DNA from: G965205255 sp965205255
Lineage (GTDB): Bacteria; Pseudomonadota; Gammaproteobacteria; Pseudomonadales; Endozoicomonadaceae
DNA: 64,000 nt
Direction of reading: 5' to 3'
Assembly: GCA_965205255.1 (NCBI GenBank)
Contig: OZ242051.1
Coordinates: 1,488,001 to 1,552,000, forward strand
This document shows positions 9,422-19,253 of this stretch, in pieces. The notes below the pieces were generated by a model. That model saw nothing but the letters and a program-made list of their open reading frames with translations. It was not told the origin of the DNA and searched no databases. Within the stretch, counting starts at the first letter, position 1. Each line of letters begins with the position of its first letter. Made by a program: the position numbers and the translations under genes.

Positions 9422-12061
9422 ATGGAAAATAGCCAGTCTCGGTTGCGTAGCCATGTTCACCTAATGGGTGAAATATTGGGCGATGCTATTCGGGCGCAAT
9501 ACGGTAAACGTTTTTTTCAAAAAATTGAAACAATTCGCACTCTTTCAAAATCAGCAAGAGCCGGAAACGCAGAAAAAAAAGATGAATTACTCAAAGAGCT
9601 ACACGAATTAAAAGATAATGAACTATTACCAGTAACACGTGCATTCAGCCAGTTTTTAAATTTGGCTAATATTGCTGAACAATATCATGCGTCTGAGAAT
9701 AGTTGTGATGGCGATATGTGTTTAAGGGACACCTCTGATGAATTATTTATTAAACTTAAGGAACAGGGTTTGTCACCTGAAGAAATTCGTGATGCTGCTG
9801 AAAAGCTGGAAATTGAGTTAGTGCTAACAGCACACCCCACAGAAGTGACACGCAGAACACAGATTCAAAAATATACATCTATGACAAAATGCTTTGAAAA
9901 AATGCAACAAGCTTCGGCAGATACTGAATCACAAGAACAAAAACAATATGCAAGGAAACGTCTTGAGGAGTTAGTATGGCAGAGCTGGCATACGGATGAA
10001 TTCAGACATGAAAGACCAACACCTGTTGATGAGGCAAAGTGGGGGCTAGCCACAGTAGAGCACTCGCTATGGTCGGCAATTCCTGAATTTTTTCGAATAC
10101 TGGACAGTAAATTATATAAGCATACCGGCTATCATTTATCAGCTAATGCAAACCCTATACGTCTTGCTTCCTGGATGGGAGGTGACCGAGATGGAAATCC
10201 GAATGTTACCGCAGATATTACTCGAAAAACATTAATTTTTGGTCGCTTGGTTGGAGTCCGTCTTTACCTAAAAACCTTACGTACAGTAATTACAGAACTT
10301 TCAATGAGCATCTGCTCACCTGCGTTAAGAGAAAAAGTAGGGGCGGTATCAGAGCCATACCGTGCTATCTTAAATAAGCTACGCAACAAATTAAAACATA
10401 CTAGAGATGTGTATGAATGCTTGATGGCTGGTGATGTTTATTCAACTAGGGATATTATCAAAACCAGTCAGGAACTGATTGAGCCATTGCAGTTGTGTTA
10501 TGACTCCTTGTCTGAATGTGGATTAAGTATCATAGCAAATGGCTTATTACTTGACCTTCTTCGTCGTGTAAAATGTTTTGGTCTTGGCTTGGTTCGCCTT
10601 GATATTCGTCAGGAGTCCGAACGTCATTCATTGGCGATATCAGAGTTAACGCAGTATCTTAATCTCGGTGATTATAATAATTGGGCAGAACAAGATAAGT
10701 TACAATTTTTGCTCAAAGAAATTCAAAATATTCGCCCATTATTACCGTTAAACTGGAAGCCTTCTGCAGAAACACAGGAAGTATTAGATACATGTAAAGT
10801 TATTGCGGCAGAAAGCCCTGATAGCTTTAGGTCTTATGTTATTTCTATGGCGCAACAGCCCTCTGATGTGTTAGCTGTTATTTTGCTATTGAAAGAATGC
10901 GGGTGCACATGGAATATGCCCGTAGTTCCACTGTTTGAAACACTTGATGATTTAAACAATGCAGGCGACAGTGTAAATCAATTGCTGAATATTCCCTGGT
11001 ACAAGGAATATACTGAAGGCAATCAAATGGTGATGATTGGCTATTCTGACTCATCAAAAGATGCAGGTCAGCTAGCAGCTGCCTGGGCACAATACCGAGC
11101 AATGGAGTCTATTACTGCATTATGCAAGAAGGAAGATATTAAGCTTACTTTATTTCATGGTCGGGGAGGAACAGTCGGTCGCGGTGGTTTACCTGCTCAC
11201 GATGCTATCTTATCACAGCCACCAGGTTCTGTAGATTTTCGCCTGCGTGTTACCGAGCAAGGCGAGATGATCAGGTTTAAATACGGCTTTCCCAAGATTG
11301 CGGTTCAAAATCTTTTACTGTACGCCAGTGCAACGCTCGAAGCAAGTATGTTACCTCCTCCGAGCCCTAACAAAAACTGGCGGAATGTGATGAGTCGGTT
11401 ATCACAGGATTCATTACAAGAATATCGAAAAACCATTCGAGAGGAGCCAGACTTTGTTCCATACTTCAGGGCATTAACTCCTGAACAGGAGCTGGGCAAA
11501 CTATTAATCGGAAGTCGTCCGCCTAAACGGCGGGCATCAGGTGGCGTTGAAACGCTTCGGGCTATCCCCTGGATTTTTGCGTGGACTCAGTGTCGCTTAA
11601 TGTTGCCAGTATGGTTAGGTGCAGGAGTCGCATTACAGAATATCGTTGATGATGGAGACATGAAACTTCTACAAACAATGATGAGTGAGTGGCCTTTTTT
11701 TCGCACGCGAATTGAAATGTTTGAAATGGTGTTTCTTAAAACTGACATTGAAATTACTCGGTATTACGAAGATTTACTAGTACCAGAGGAGCTAAAAGTA
11801 CTTGGAGCTAGTTTGCGTGATAAACAGGAAAAGGCCATGAACGTGATAATGAAGCTCAACAACAATAAACCGCTGATGAGTTCTCAGCCCTGGGAGCAAA
11901 AAGCCATTCAACTACGTAACCCTTACGCTGACCCATTGCACATGCTACAGGCAGAGCTACTAAAGCGTATAAGAACCTATGAAATACAAAGAGACTCTGT
12001 GGAGCAGGCAATGATGATGACGATTGCAGGTATTGCAGCCGGAATGAGAAATACAGGATAG
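9422..12061 (+). CDS. ppc: Phosphoenolpyruvate carboxylase
   Basis: An 879-residue enzyme that carboxylates PEP to oxaloacetate to refill the TCA cycle; the E. coli enzyme has 883 residues. Key motifs are all present: the catalytic His in LVLTAHPTEVTRRT (H138), GGDRDGNPNVTADIT, the SDSSKDAGQLAAAW segment, the FHGRGGTVGRGG loop followed by VDFRLRVTEQGEMI, and the C-terminal MRNTG that closes the active site. The gene looks intact. Pieces of its 3' half reappear three times further right (about 13788, 15611 and 17425) in the tandemly duplicated propeller region. Confidence 0.97.
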   Translation: MENSQSRLRSHVHLMGEILGDAIRAQYGKRFFQKIETIRTLSKSARAGNAEKKDELLKELHELKDNELLPVTRAFSQFLNLANIAEQYHASENSCDGDMCLRDTSDELFIKLKEQGLSPEEIRDAAEKLEIELVLTAHPTEVTRRTQIQKYTSMTKCFEKMQQASADTESQEQKQYARKRLEELVWQSWHTDEFRHERPTPVDEAKWGLATVEHSLWSAIPEFFRILDSKLYKHTGYHLSANANPIRLASWMGGDRDGNPNVTADITRKTLIFGRLVGVRLYLKTLRTVITELSMSICSPALREKVGAVSEPYRAILNKLRNKLKHTRDVYECLMAGDVYSTRDIIKTSQELIEPLQLCYDSLSECGLSIIANGLLLDLLRRVKCFGLGLVRLDIRQESERHSLAISELTQYLNLGDYNNWAEQDKLQFLLKEIQNIRPLLPLNWKPSAETQEVLDTCKVIAAESPDSFRSYVISMAQQPSDVLAVILLLKECGCTWNMPVVPLFETLDDLNNAGDSVNQLLNIPWYKEYTEGNQMVMIGYSDSSKDAGQLAAAWAQYRAMESITALCKKEDIKLTLFHGRGGTVGRGGLPAHDAILSQPPGSVDFRLRVTEQGEMIRFKYGFPKIAVQNLLLYASATLEASMLPPPSPNKNWRNVMSRLSQDSLQEYRKTIREEPDFVPYFRALTPEQELGKLLIGSRPPKRRASGGVETLRAIPWIFAWTQCRLMLPVWLGAGVALQNIVDDGDMKLLQTMMSEWPFFRTRIEMFEMVFLKTDIEITRYYEDLLVPEELKVLGASLRDKQEKAMNVIMKLNNNKPLMSSQPWEQKAIQLRNPYADPLHMLQAELLKRIRTYEIQRDSVEQAMMMTIAGIAAGMRNTG

Positions 12062-12070
12062 TCCGGATAC

Positions 12071-12095
12071 GGCGTACTCTGTTATGGAGTACGCC
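12071..12095. terminator. Strong hairpin downstream of ppc
   Basis: A perfect 9-bp stem GGCGTACTC (12071-12079) / GAGTACGCC (12087-12095) with a 7-base loop, ten bases after the ppc stop and between convergent genes. No long T tract follows on either strand, so it may terminate weakly or protect 3' ends. The hairpin has been copied with the duplicated units (near 13912, 15724 and 17538; the first two lack one end pair). Confidence 0.6.
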
Positions 12096-12108
12096 TGATG
12101 GTTTACTA

Positions 12109-13206
12109 TCAAAGAACAAATTTACAATTTGAAAAAGTACCGGTTTTAGCATCCACGTCGCATTGACTAATCGTATTAGTGCCAGCACTACTTACATACG
12201 ATCTATTGCCTGCTGCATTTAAAGTAATACCTTCGGGAAAAAAGAATCCGCTTCCCCCTGCATTGGCACAATGGGTAAAAGCACCGGTTTTAGTATCTAC
12301 GTCACATCGACTCACCGTATTAGTGCCAACATTACTTACATACGCTCTATTGCCTGCTGCATTTAATGTTACGCGGTGAGGATAAGAGAATCCGGTTCCT
12401 CCGGTATTAGAGCAATTAGAAAAGGCGCCACTAGACACATTAACATCACAATGACTAACTGAATTTGTAAGAAGATTAACCACAAAAGCACGACTACCCG
12501 TTGCATTAAACGTTATACCTGTGGGGTTAGAAAATCCGGTTCCTCCCGTATTGGAACAAAAAGTAAAAGCTCCGGTATTGGGGTTCACATCACATCGACT
12601 AATTGTATTATTACCGGAATTAACTACAAAGGCGTGATTACCTTCTACATTTAACACCCCTTCATAGGGTCTGAAAAATTCTCCACCTCTGGTATTGGAA
12701 CAATTAGAAAAGGCACCAGTAGCTACATTTACATCACACCGACTAATAGCATCACTGATAAAATTAGTTACAAAAGCACGAGTACCAGACTTGTTAAACA
12801 CTACACTGACAGGTCCGTTGAATCCTGTTCCGCCTGTGTTTAAACAATTGGAAAAAGCACCAGTTTTGACATCCACATCACACTGACTAATCATATCACT
12901 GATAAAATTAGCAACAAAAGCACGGTTGCCTGAACTGTTAAATGTTAAGTTTATAGGTCCGTTGAATCTTGATCCTCCAGAGTTGAGACAATGGGAAAAA
13001 GCACCCGTTTTGGTATTAATATCACACCGATTAACTTCATTGCTGAGAAAATTAGTTACAAAAGCACGGTTACCCTGTGCATTAAATTTTATGCTGACAG
13101 GAGCATTGAATACAGGCCTGTTGACAGCAGTGTTGGCATTTACCATCAAAAGGCAAGAAATGCCAGTTGCAACGACAAAAACAGCGGAAAAAAGACTTAA
13201 TTTCAT
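12109..13206 (-). CDS. Secreted seven-bladed beta-propeller repeat protein, copy 1
   Basis: A 365-residue exported protein. Residues 1-26 form a Sec signal (MKLSLFSAVFVVATGISCLL, cleavage probably near ANA). The rest is seven repeats of about 43 residues with the pattern F..P..I.FNA.GNRAFV.N..SN.VSRCDV...TGAFSNC.NTGGTG, which fits YVTN/NHL-type propeller blades. Each blade has two conserved cysteines (CDV and NC), so disulfides between strands are likely outside the cytoplasm. The start is the ATG before the signal sequence; 21 upstream in-frame codons do not look coding. Role unknown: adhesion, binding or a lactonase-like activity are possible; no catalytic residues are evident. This is the complete copy, with all seven blades. 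Confidence 0.85.
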   Translation of the reverse strand: MKLSLFSAVFVVATGISCLLMVNANTAVNRPVFNAPVSIKFNAQGNRAFVTNFLSNEVNRCDINTKTGAFSHCLNSGGSRFNGPINLTFNSSGNRAFVANFISDMISQCDVDVKTGAFSNCLNTGGTGFNGPVSVVFNKSGTRAFVTNFISDAISRCDVNVATGAFSNCSNTRGGEFFRPYEGVLNVEGNHAFVVNSGNNTISRCDVNPNTGAFTFCSNTGGTGFSNPTGITFNATGSRAFVVNLLTNSVSHCDVNVSSGAFSNCSNTGGTGFSYPHRVTLNAAGNRAYVSNVGTNTVSRCDVDTKTGAFTHCANAGGSGFFFPEGITLNAAGNRSYVSSAGTNTISQCDVDAKTGTFSNCKFVL

Positions 13207-13787
13207 TATAAGCACCCTCAATACAGACAGGTTTATAAAAGATATGATTGAGTATTTATCATCAAACAATTGATTATCAAAAAAGTTTTTTGCGTAATTG
13301 AAAGTGCTTGCTTTTATTCGCAGTCTCTTACATTAGAGAGAGAAAAAAATAAGCATGTGAAAAATAAAATATGATAAATTCAAATAAGAAAAATAACGAT
13401 TTAAGATAAACGCATTGTGTATCTGATAGCATACCCATTCAACTTCAGTACACTGGGTTTTATTCTTCTTCAGCCCTTTGATGAAAAAGGAAAAAGGAAA
13501 AAGAATATTGAGAAGGAAAATCCAGCATATTCAAGTTAAGCAGATATTTGGCTAACTTTCCATAACATCTATCTTTAGCCACATAAATTATTCGCTCAAT
13601 TTCTGCAGACACATATTGGTATTAGCCCAAACAATAAGTATATGAATTTTACCTGAGCTTTTCCGGTAAAACCCAGAACTCTTTTTGCTCAAAAGGGGCT
13701 GTTGCAAGCCAGATTTTATTGTATGTTTTTTCTATAAAGATTTTGTCTTTTAATCCAAAAACTCATATGTCGTGTATCAAACAAAAT
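13207..13787. other. Spacer between propeller units 1 and 2
   Basis: No gene is seen. Next to the propeller start is its promoter region; further right is about 450 bases that recurs almost identically in the other units (15037-15610, 16861-17424, and more diverged in 18532-19095). It contains AT-rich tracts and a small inverted repeat GAGCTTTTCCGGTAAAACC near 13657-13675. Confidence 0.6.
13253..13280 (-). promoter_or_regulatory. Candidate sigma-70 promoter of propeller copy 1
   Basis: Reading the minus strand, TTGATA (13275-13280) is followed after 16 bases by TAAATA (13253-13258), about 47 bases upstream of the ATG. The other three units keep TTGATA and have TAAGTA or a close variant at the same spacing. 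Conservation in all units supports it, but they are recent duplicates, so this is weak evidence. Confidence 0.4.
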
Positions 13788-13935
13788 TCTGTAGATTTTC
13801 GCCTGCGTGTTACCGACCAAGGCGAGTTGATCAGGTCTAAATACAACGGTAACTCTCACAAAAACCAGCGGAATGCGAAATACAGGATAATCCGATTACA
13901 GCGTACTCTGTTATGGAGTACGCCCGATGGTTTAC
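13788..13935 (+). pseudogene. ppc 3' remnant, first duplicate
   Basis: Starts with the same bases as ppc from position 11228 (SVDFRLRVT then DQGELIRSKY), jumps to a piece like ppc around 11370 (AAAAACCAGCGGAATG), and then to the ppc terminus and its hairpin (AAATACAGGATAATCCG onward). Two internal deletions removed most of the region, so nothing functional is left. It marks a duplication joint inside ppc. Confidence 0.85.
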
Positions 13936-14049
13936 TACCAAGAACAAATTTACAATTTGAAATTGTGTCTGTTTTAGTATCTACGTCACATTTACTAACT
14001 GTTTGATCCCGAGCATAGTTCACTACAAAAATACGAATACCCGTTTTAC

Positions 14050-15036
14050 TTAAAGTAATACCTTCGGGAAAAAGAACCCACTTCCCCCTGCATTAGAACA
14101 ATGGGTAAAAGCACCGGTTTTAGTATCTACGTTACATCGACTAATCGTATTAGAGCCAAGATTACTTACATACGCTCTATTGCCTGCTGCATTTAATGTT
14201 ATGCGGTGAGGGAAAGAGAATCCGGTTCCTCCGGTATTAGAGCAATTAGAAAAGGCACCACTAGACACATTAACATCACAACGACTAACTGAATTTGTAA
14301 TAACATTAACCACAAAAGCACGACTACCCGTTGCATTTAACGTTATCCCTGCGGGGTTAGAAAATCCGGTTCCTCCCGTATTGGAACAAGAAGAAAAAGC
14401 CCCGGTATTGGGGTTCACATCACATCGACTAATTATATTATTACCAGAATTAATAACAAAGGCGCGATTACCTTCTACATTGAACACCCCTTCATAAGGT
14501 CTGTAGAATACTCCACCTCCGGTATTAGAGCAATTAGAAAAGACACCAGTAGCTACATTTACATCACACCGACCAACTGTAGAACTGATAAAATTAGTTA
14601 CAAAAGCGCGAGTACCAGACTTGTTCAGTACTATGCTGACAGGTCCTCTGACTCCTGTTCCACCTGTGTTTAAACAATTGGAAAAAGCACCAGTCTTGAC
14701 ATCCACATCACACCGACTAATCATATTACTGATAAAATCAGCAACAAAAGCACGGTTGCCTGAATTGTTAAATGTTATGCTTATAGGTCCACTGAATCCT
14801 GTTCCACCTGTGTTTAAACAATTGGAAAAAGCACCCGTTTTGGTATTAATATCACACCGACTAACTTCATTGCTGAGAAAATTAGTTACAAAAGCACGGT
14901 TACCCTGTGCATTAAATTTTATGCTGACAGGAGCATTGAATACAGGCCTGTTGACAGTAGTGCTAGCATTTACCATCAAAAGGCAAGAAATGCCAGTTGC
15001 AACGACAAAAACAGCAGAAAAAAAACTTAATTTCAT
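14050..15036 (-). CDS. Secreted propeller repeat protein, copy 2, frameshifted in last blade
   Basis: The signal sequence and six blades are intact and nearly identical to copy 1. The seventh blade is cut after GSGFFFP because the A6 tract of copy 1 (12238-12243) is A5 here (14069-14073), which shifts the frame and ends the protein with KVLL. The rest of the blade (ITLSKTGIRIFVVNYARDQTVSKCDVDTKT) continues in another frame down to about 13940, and its normal TGA has also been lost, so a restored frame would read on to 13856. The shift lies in a homopolymer, so slippage could restore it. Confidence 0.8.
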   Translation of the reverse strand: MKLSFFSAVFVVATGISCLLMVNASTTVNRPVFNAPVSIKFNAQGNRAFVTNFLSNEVSRCDINTKTGAFSNCLNTGGTGFSGPISITFNNSGNRAFVADFISNMISRCDVDVKTGAFSNCLNTGGTGVRGPVSIVLNKSGTRAFVTNFISSTVGRCDVNVATGVFSNCSNTGGGVFYRPYEGVFNVEGNRAFVINSGNNIISRCDVNPNTGAFSSCSNTGGTGFSNPAGITLNATGSRAFVVNVITNSVSRCDVNVSSGAFSNCSNTGGTGFSFPHRITLNAAGNRAYVSNLGSNTISRCNVDTKTGAFTHCSNAGGSGFFFPKVLL

Positions 15037-15610
15037 TACAAGCGCCCTCAATACAGACAGGTTTATAAAAGATATGATTGAGTACTTATCATCAAACAAT
15101 TGATTATCAAAAAAGTTTTTTGCGTAATTGAAAGTGCTTGCTTTTATTCACAGTCTCTTACATTAGAGAGAGAAAAAAATAAGCATGTGAGAAATAAAAT
15201 ATGATAAATTCAAATAAGAAAATTAACGATTTAAGATAAACGCATTGTGTATCTGATAGCATACCCATTCAACTTCAGTACACTGGGTTTTATTCTTCTT
15301 CAGCCCTTTGATGAAAAAGGAAAAAGAATATTGAGAAGGAAAATCCAGCATATTCAAGTTAAGCAGATATTTGGCTAACTTTCCATAACATCTATCTTTA
15401 GCCACATAAATTGTTCGCTCAATTTCTGCAGACACATATTGGTATTAGCCCAAACAATAAGTATATGAATTTTACCTGAGCTTTTCCGGTAAAACCCAGA
15501 ACTCTTTTTGCTCAAAAGGGGCTGTTGCAAGCCAGATTTTATTGTATGTTTTTTCTATAAAGATTTTGTCTTTTAATCCAAAAACTCATATGTCGTGTAT
15601 CAAACAAAAT

Positions 15611-15765
15611 TCTGTAGATTTTCGCCTGCGTGTTACCGACCAAGGCGAGATGATCAGGTCTAAATACAACGGTAACTCTCACAAAAACCAGCGGAATGCA
15701 AAATACAGGATAATCCGATTACAGCGTACTCTGTTATGGAGTACGCCCGATGGTTTACTATCAAA
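15611..15765 (+). pseudogene. ppc 3' remnant, second duplicate
   Basis: Same scrambled order as the remnant at 13788: ppc around 11228 (SVDFRLRVTDQGEMIRSKY), then a short central piece, then the ppc end with the GCGTACTC hairpin. Here the sequence reads GAGATGATC as in ppc, where the first duplicate has GAGTTGATC, so the copies have begun to diverge. Confidence 0.85.
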
Positions 15766-15873
15766 GAACAAATTTACAATTTGAAATTGTGCCTGTTTTA
15801 GTATCTACGTCACATTTACTAACTGTTTGATCGCGAGCATAGTTCACTACAAAAATACGAATACCCGTTTTAC

Positions 15874-16860
15874 TTAAAGTAATACCTTCGGGAAAAAGAA
15901 CCCACTTCCCCCTGCATTAGAACAATGGGTAAAAGCACCGGTTTTAGTATCTACGTTACATCGACTAATCGTATTAGAGCCAACATTACTTACATACGCT
16001 CTATTGCCTGCTGCATTTAATGTTATGCGGTGAGGTAAAGAGAATCCGGTTCCTCCGGTATTAGAGCAATTAGAAAAGGCACCACTAGACACATTAACAT
16101 CACAACGACTAACTGAATTTGTAATAACATTAACCACAAAAGCACGACTACCCGTTGCATTTAACGTTATCCCTGTGGGGTAATAAAATCCGGTTCCTCC
16201 AGTATTCGAACAAGAAGAAAAAGCAAAAGTATTGGGATTCACATCACATCGACTAACTGTATTATTACCGATATTAACTATAAAGACACGATTACCTTCT
16301 ACATTTAACACCCCCTCATAAGGTTTAAAGAATTCTCCGTCTCCGGTATTGGAGCAATTAGAAAAAGAACCTGTAGCTACATTTACATCGCACCGACTAA
16401 CTGTAGAACTTGTATCATTAGTTACAAAAGCGCGAGTGCCCGACTTGTTGAGTACTATACTGACAGGTCCTTTGAATCCTGTTCCACCTGTGTTTAAACA
16501 ATTGGAAAAAGCACCAGTCTTGACATCCACATCACACCGACTAATCATATTACTGATAAAATCAGCAACAAAAGCACGGTTGCCTGAATTGTTAAATGTT
16601 ATGCTTATAGGTCTACTGAATCCTGTTCCACCTGTGTTTAAACAATTAGAAAAAGCACCCGTTTTGGTATTAATATCACACCGACTAACTTCATTGCTGA
16701 AAAAATTAGTTACAAAAGCACGGTTACCCTGTGCATTAAATTTTATGCTGACAGGACCATTGAATACAGGCCTGTTGGCAGTAGTGCTGGCATTTGCCAT
16801 CAAAAGGCAAGAAATGCCAGTTGCAACGACAAAAACAGCGGAAAAAAGACTTAATTTCAT
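15874..16860 (-). CDS. Secreted propeller repeat protein, copy 3, frameshifted in last blade
   Basis: Signal sequence (MKLSLFSAVFVVATG) plus six complete blades, then the same A6-to-A5 frameshift as copy 2, at 15893-15897, giving the KVLL ending. The remaining blade sequence runs in another frame to a TGA at 15771-15773. Blade 4 is more diverged than in copy 2 (FFKPYEGVLNVEGNRVFIVNIGNN). The ATG chosen (16858-16860) directly precedes the signal; an in-frame ATG five codons upstream is less likely because it would put KVLI before the signal. Confidence 0.8.
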   Translation of the reverse strand: MKLSLFSAVFVVATGISCLLMANASTTANRPVFNGPVSIKFNAQGNRAFVTNFFSNEVSRCDINTKTGAFSNCLNTGGTGFSRPISITFNNSGNRAFVADFISNMISRCDVDVKTGAFSNCLNTGGTGFKGPVSIVLNKSGTRAFVTNDTSSTVSRCDVNVATGSFSNCSNTGDGEFFKPYEGVLNVEGNRVFIVNIGNNTVSRCDVNPNTFAFSSCSNTGGTGFYYPTGITLNATGSRAFVVNVITNSVSRCDVNVSSGAFSNCSNTGGTGFSLPHRITLNAAGNRAYVSNVGSNTISRCNVDTKTGAFTHCSNAGGSGFFFPKVLL

Positions 16861-17424
16861 TATAAGCACCTTCATGCAGACAGGTTTATAAAAGATATTA
16901 TTGAGTACTTATCATCAAGCAATTGATTATCAAAAAAGTTTTTTGCGTAATTGAAAGTGCTTGCTTTTATTCACAGTCTCTTACATTAGAGAGAAAAAAA
17001 TAAGCATGTGAGAAATAAAATATGATTAATTCAAATAAGAAAATTAACGATTTAAGATAAGCGCATTGTATATCTGATATCATACCCATTCAACTTCAGT
17101 ATACTGAATTTTATTCTTCTTCAGCCCTTAGATGAAAAAGAATATTGAGAAGGAAATTCCAGCATTTTCAAGTTAAGCAGATATTTGGCTAACTTTCCAT
17201 AACATCTATCTTTAGCCACATAAATTATTCGCTCAATTTCTGCAGACACATATTAGTATTAGCCAAAATAATAAGTATCTGGATTTTACCTGAGCTTTTC
17301 CGGTAAAACCCAGAACTCTTTTTGCTCAAAAGGGGCTGTTGCAAGCCAGATTTTATTGTATGTTTTTTCTATAAAGATTTTGTCTTTTAACCCAAAAACT
17401 CATATGTCGTGTATCAAACAAAAT

Positions 17425-17570
17425 TCTGTAGATTTTCGCCTGCATGTTACCGACCAAGGCGAGATGATCAGGTCTAAATACAACGGTAATCCTCACAAAA
17501 GCCAGCGGAATGCGAAATACAGGATAATCCGAATACGGCGTACTCTGTTATGGAGTACGCCTGATGGTTT
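17425..17570 (+). pseudogene. ppc 3' remnant, third duplicate
   Basis: Same structure as the other two remnants, with SVDFRLHVTDQGEMIRSKY at its start and the full 9-bp ppc hairpin (GGCGTACTC/GAGTACGCC) at its end, close to the original ppc version. It abuts the stop of propeller copy 4. Confidence 0.85.
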
Positions 17571-17574
17571 ACTA

Positions 17575-18531
17575 TCAAAGAACAAATTTACAATTTGAAA
17601 TTGTGCCTGTTTTAGTATCTACGTCACATTTACTAACTGTTTGATCGCGAGCATAGTTCACTACAAAAATACGATTACCCGCTTTATTTAAAGTAATATC
17701 TACGGGAAAAAAGAATCCACTTCCCCCAGCGTTGGAACAATGAGAAAAAGCACCTGTTTTAGTATCTACATCACATAGAGTAACTGTATTAGAGCTAGCA
17801 TTACATACATACGCTCTATTGCCTGCTGCATTTAATGTCATGCGGTGAGGAGAAGTGAATCCGGTTCCTCCGGTATTGGAGCAATTAGAAAAGGCACCAC
17901 TAGACACATCAACATCACAACGACTAACTGCATGTTTAACAAGATCAACCACAAAAGCACGACTACCCGTTGCATTTAACGTTATCCCTGTGGGGTAATA
18001 AAATCCGGTTCCTCCAGTATTCGAACAAGAAGAAAAAGCAAAAGTATTGGGATTCACATCACATCGACTAACTGTATTATTACCGAGATTAACTATAAAG
18101 GCACGATTACCTTCTACATTTAACACCCCCTCATAAGGTTTAAAGAATTCTCCGTCTCCGGTAGTGGAGCAATTAGAAAAAGAACCAGTAGCTACATTTA
18201 CATCGCACCGACTAACTGTAGAACTTGTATAATTAGTTACAAAAGCGCGAGTGCCAGACTTATTGAGTACTATACTGACAGGTCCTTTGAATCCTGTTCC
18301 ACCTGTGTTTAAACAATTGGAAAAATCACCAGTTTTGACATCCACATCACACCGACTAATTATATTACTGCTAAAATTAGCAACAAAAGCACGGTTGCCT
18401 GAATTGTTAAATACTACGCTGATAGGAGCATTGAATACAGGCTTATTGGCAGTAGTATTGGCATTTGCCATCAAGAGAGACGAAATGCCGGTTGCAACGA
18501 CAAAAAAAGCAGAAAAAAGACTTAATTTCAT
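17575..18531 (-). CDS. Secreted propeller repeat protein, copy 4, six blades
   Basis: A 318-residue protein with an intact frame; the homopolymer is A6 (17707-17712). It has one blade fewer than copy 1: its first blade starts like blade 1 (FNAPISVVF) and continues like blade 2 (NNSGNRAFVANFSSNIISRCDVDVKTG), so a recombination between adjacent blades has removed about 43 residues. The last blade (NKAGNRIFVVNYARDQTVSKCDVDTKTGTISNC) shows what copies 2 and 3 would encode without their frameshift. Confidence 0.83.
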   Translation of the reverse strand: MKLSLFSAFFVVATGISSLLMANANTTANKPVFNAPISVVFNNSGNRAFVANFSSNIISRCDVDVKTGDFSNCLNTGGTGFKGPVSIVLNKSGTRAFVTNYTSSTVSRCDVNVATGSFSNCSTTGDGEFFKPYEGVLNVEGNRAFIVNLGNNTVSRCDVNPNTFAFSSCSNTGGTGFYYPTGITLNATGSRAFVVDLVKHAVSRCDVDVSSGAFSNCSNTGGTGFTSPHRMTLNAAGNRAYVCNASSNTVTLCDVDTKTGAFSHCSNAGGSGFFFPVDITLNKAGNRIFVVNYARDQTVSKCDVDTKTGTISNCKFVL

Positions 18532-19253
18532 TATAAGCACCTTCATGCAGACAGGTTTATAAAAGATATGATTGAGTACTTATTATCAAACAATTGATTA
18601 TCAAAAAAGTTTTTTGCGTACTTGAAAAGGGTTGCCTTTATTCACAGTCTCTTACATTTAGAGAGAGAAAAAAATAAGTATGTAAGAAATGAAATACGAC
18701 TAATTCAAATAAGAAGAATAACGATTTAAGATAAACGCATTGTGTATTTGACAGTATACCCATTCAACTTCAGTATACTGGGTTTTATTCTTCTTCAGTC
18801 CTGTGATGAAAAAGGATATTGAGAAGGCAAATCCAGCATGTTCAAGTTAAGCAGGTATTTAGCTAACTTTCCACAACATCTATCTTTAACCACACCATTT
18901 GTTCGCTCAATTTCTGCAGACACATATTGGTATTAGCCTAAATAACAATTATGTGAATTTTACCTGAGTTTTTCCGGTAAAACTCAGAACTTTTTTTACT
19001 CAAAAGTGACTGTTGCAAGCCGAGTTTTTTGTATCTTTTTTCTATAATGATTTTGTCTTATAACCCAAAAACTCATATGCCCTGTATCAAACAAAAATTA
19101 TTTGTCTTACTTCCTGATTCCAGACTCTCATCAATATCGTTTTTTGCTGCTTTTATGGTCTTTTGCAAAACTTAAATGGTAGAAAAAAAAGGCCACTCAC
19201 TATAGCGAGTGGCCTGTCTTCTGGTGTACAACAAGTTTCAGGTTATGTCTATA
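18532..19253. other. Spacer between propeller copy 4 and the long propeller gene
   Basis: The first 560 bases are the diverged fourth version of the repeated upstream and flank region. After about 19095 the similarity to the array ends and unique sequence with a terminator follows. No gene is seen. Confidence 0.6.
19182..19216 (-). terminator. Rho-independent terminator of the long propeller gene
   Basis: On the minus strand, AGGCCACTC (complement of 19207-19215) pairs with GAGTGGCCT (complement of 19190-19198) in a perfect 9-bp stem, followed directly by a run of eight T (complement of A at 19183-19190). It lies about 40 bases after the stop codon of the minus-strand gene. This is the clearest intrinsic terminator in the window. 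Confidence 0.85.

Larger units (their letters stand above)
12061..19095. repeat. Tandem array of four propeller units
   Basis: Four direct repeats, each with a minus-strand propeller gene, its upstream region and a conserved distal flank (ending in a stretch that contains CCAAAAACTCATATG). Periods measured at the ppc-derived joint are 1823 and 1814 bases. The second to fourth copies begin with a ppc-derived remnant; the first is joined to the real ppc. The outermost flank near 19080-19095 lacks the ppc piece, so it is probably the ancestral right edge. Confidence 0.85.

Noticed and set aside
12109..18531. Regularly spaced repeats of about 125 bases resembling an array of direct repeats (CRISPR-like spacing)
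   Set aside because: They are codon-level repeats of protein blades with a continuous reading frame; no short palindromic repeats with unique spacers and no cas genes.
12179..18562. Plus-strand frames across the propeller genes rich in PVPPVFKQLEKAPV
   Set aside because: Antisense shadows of the blade repeats.
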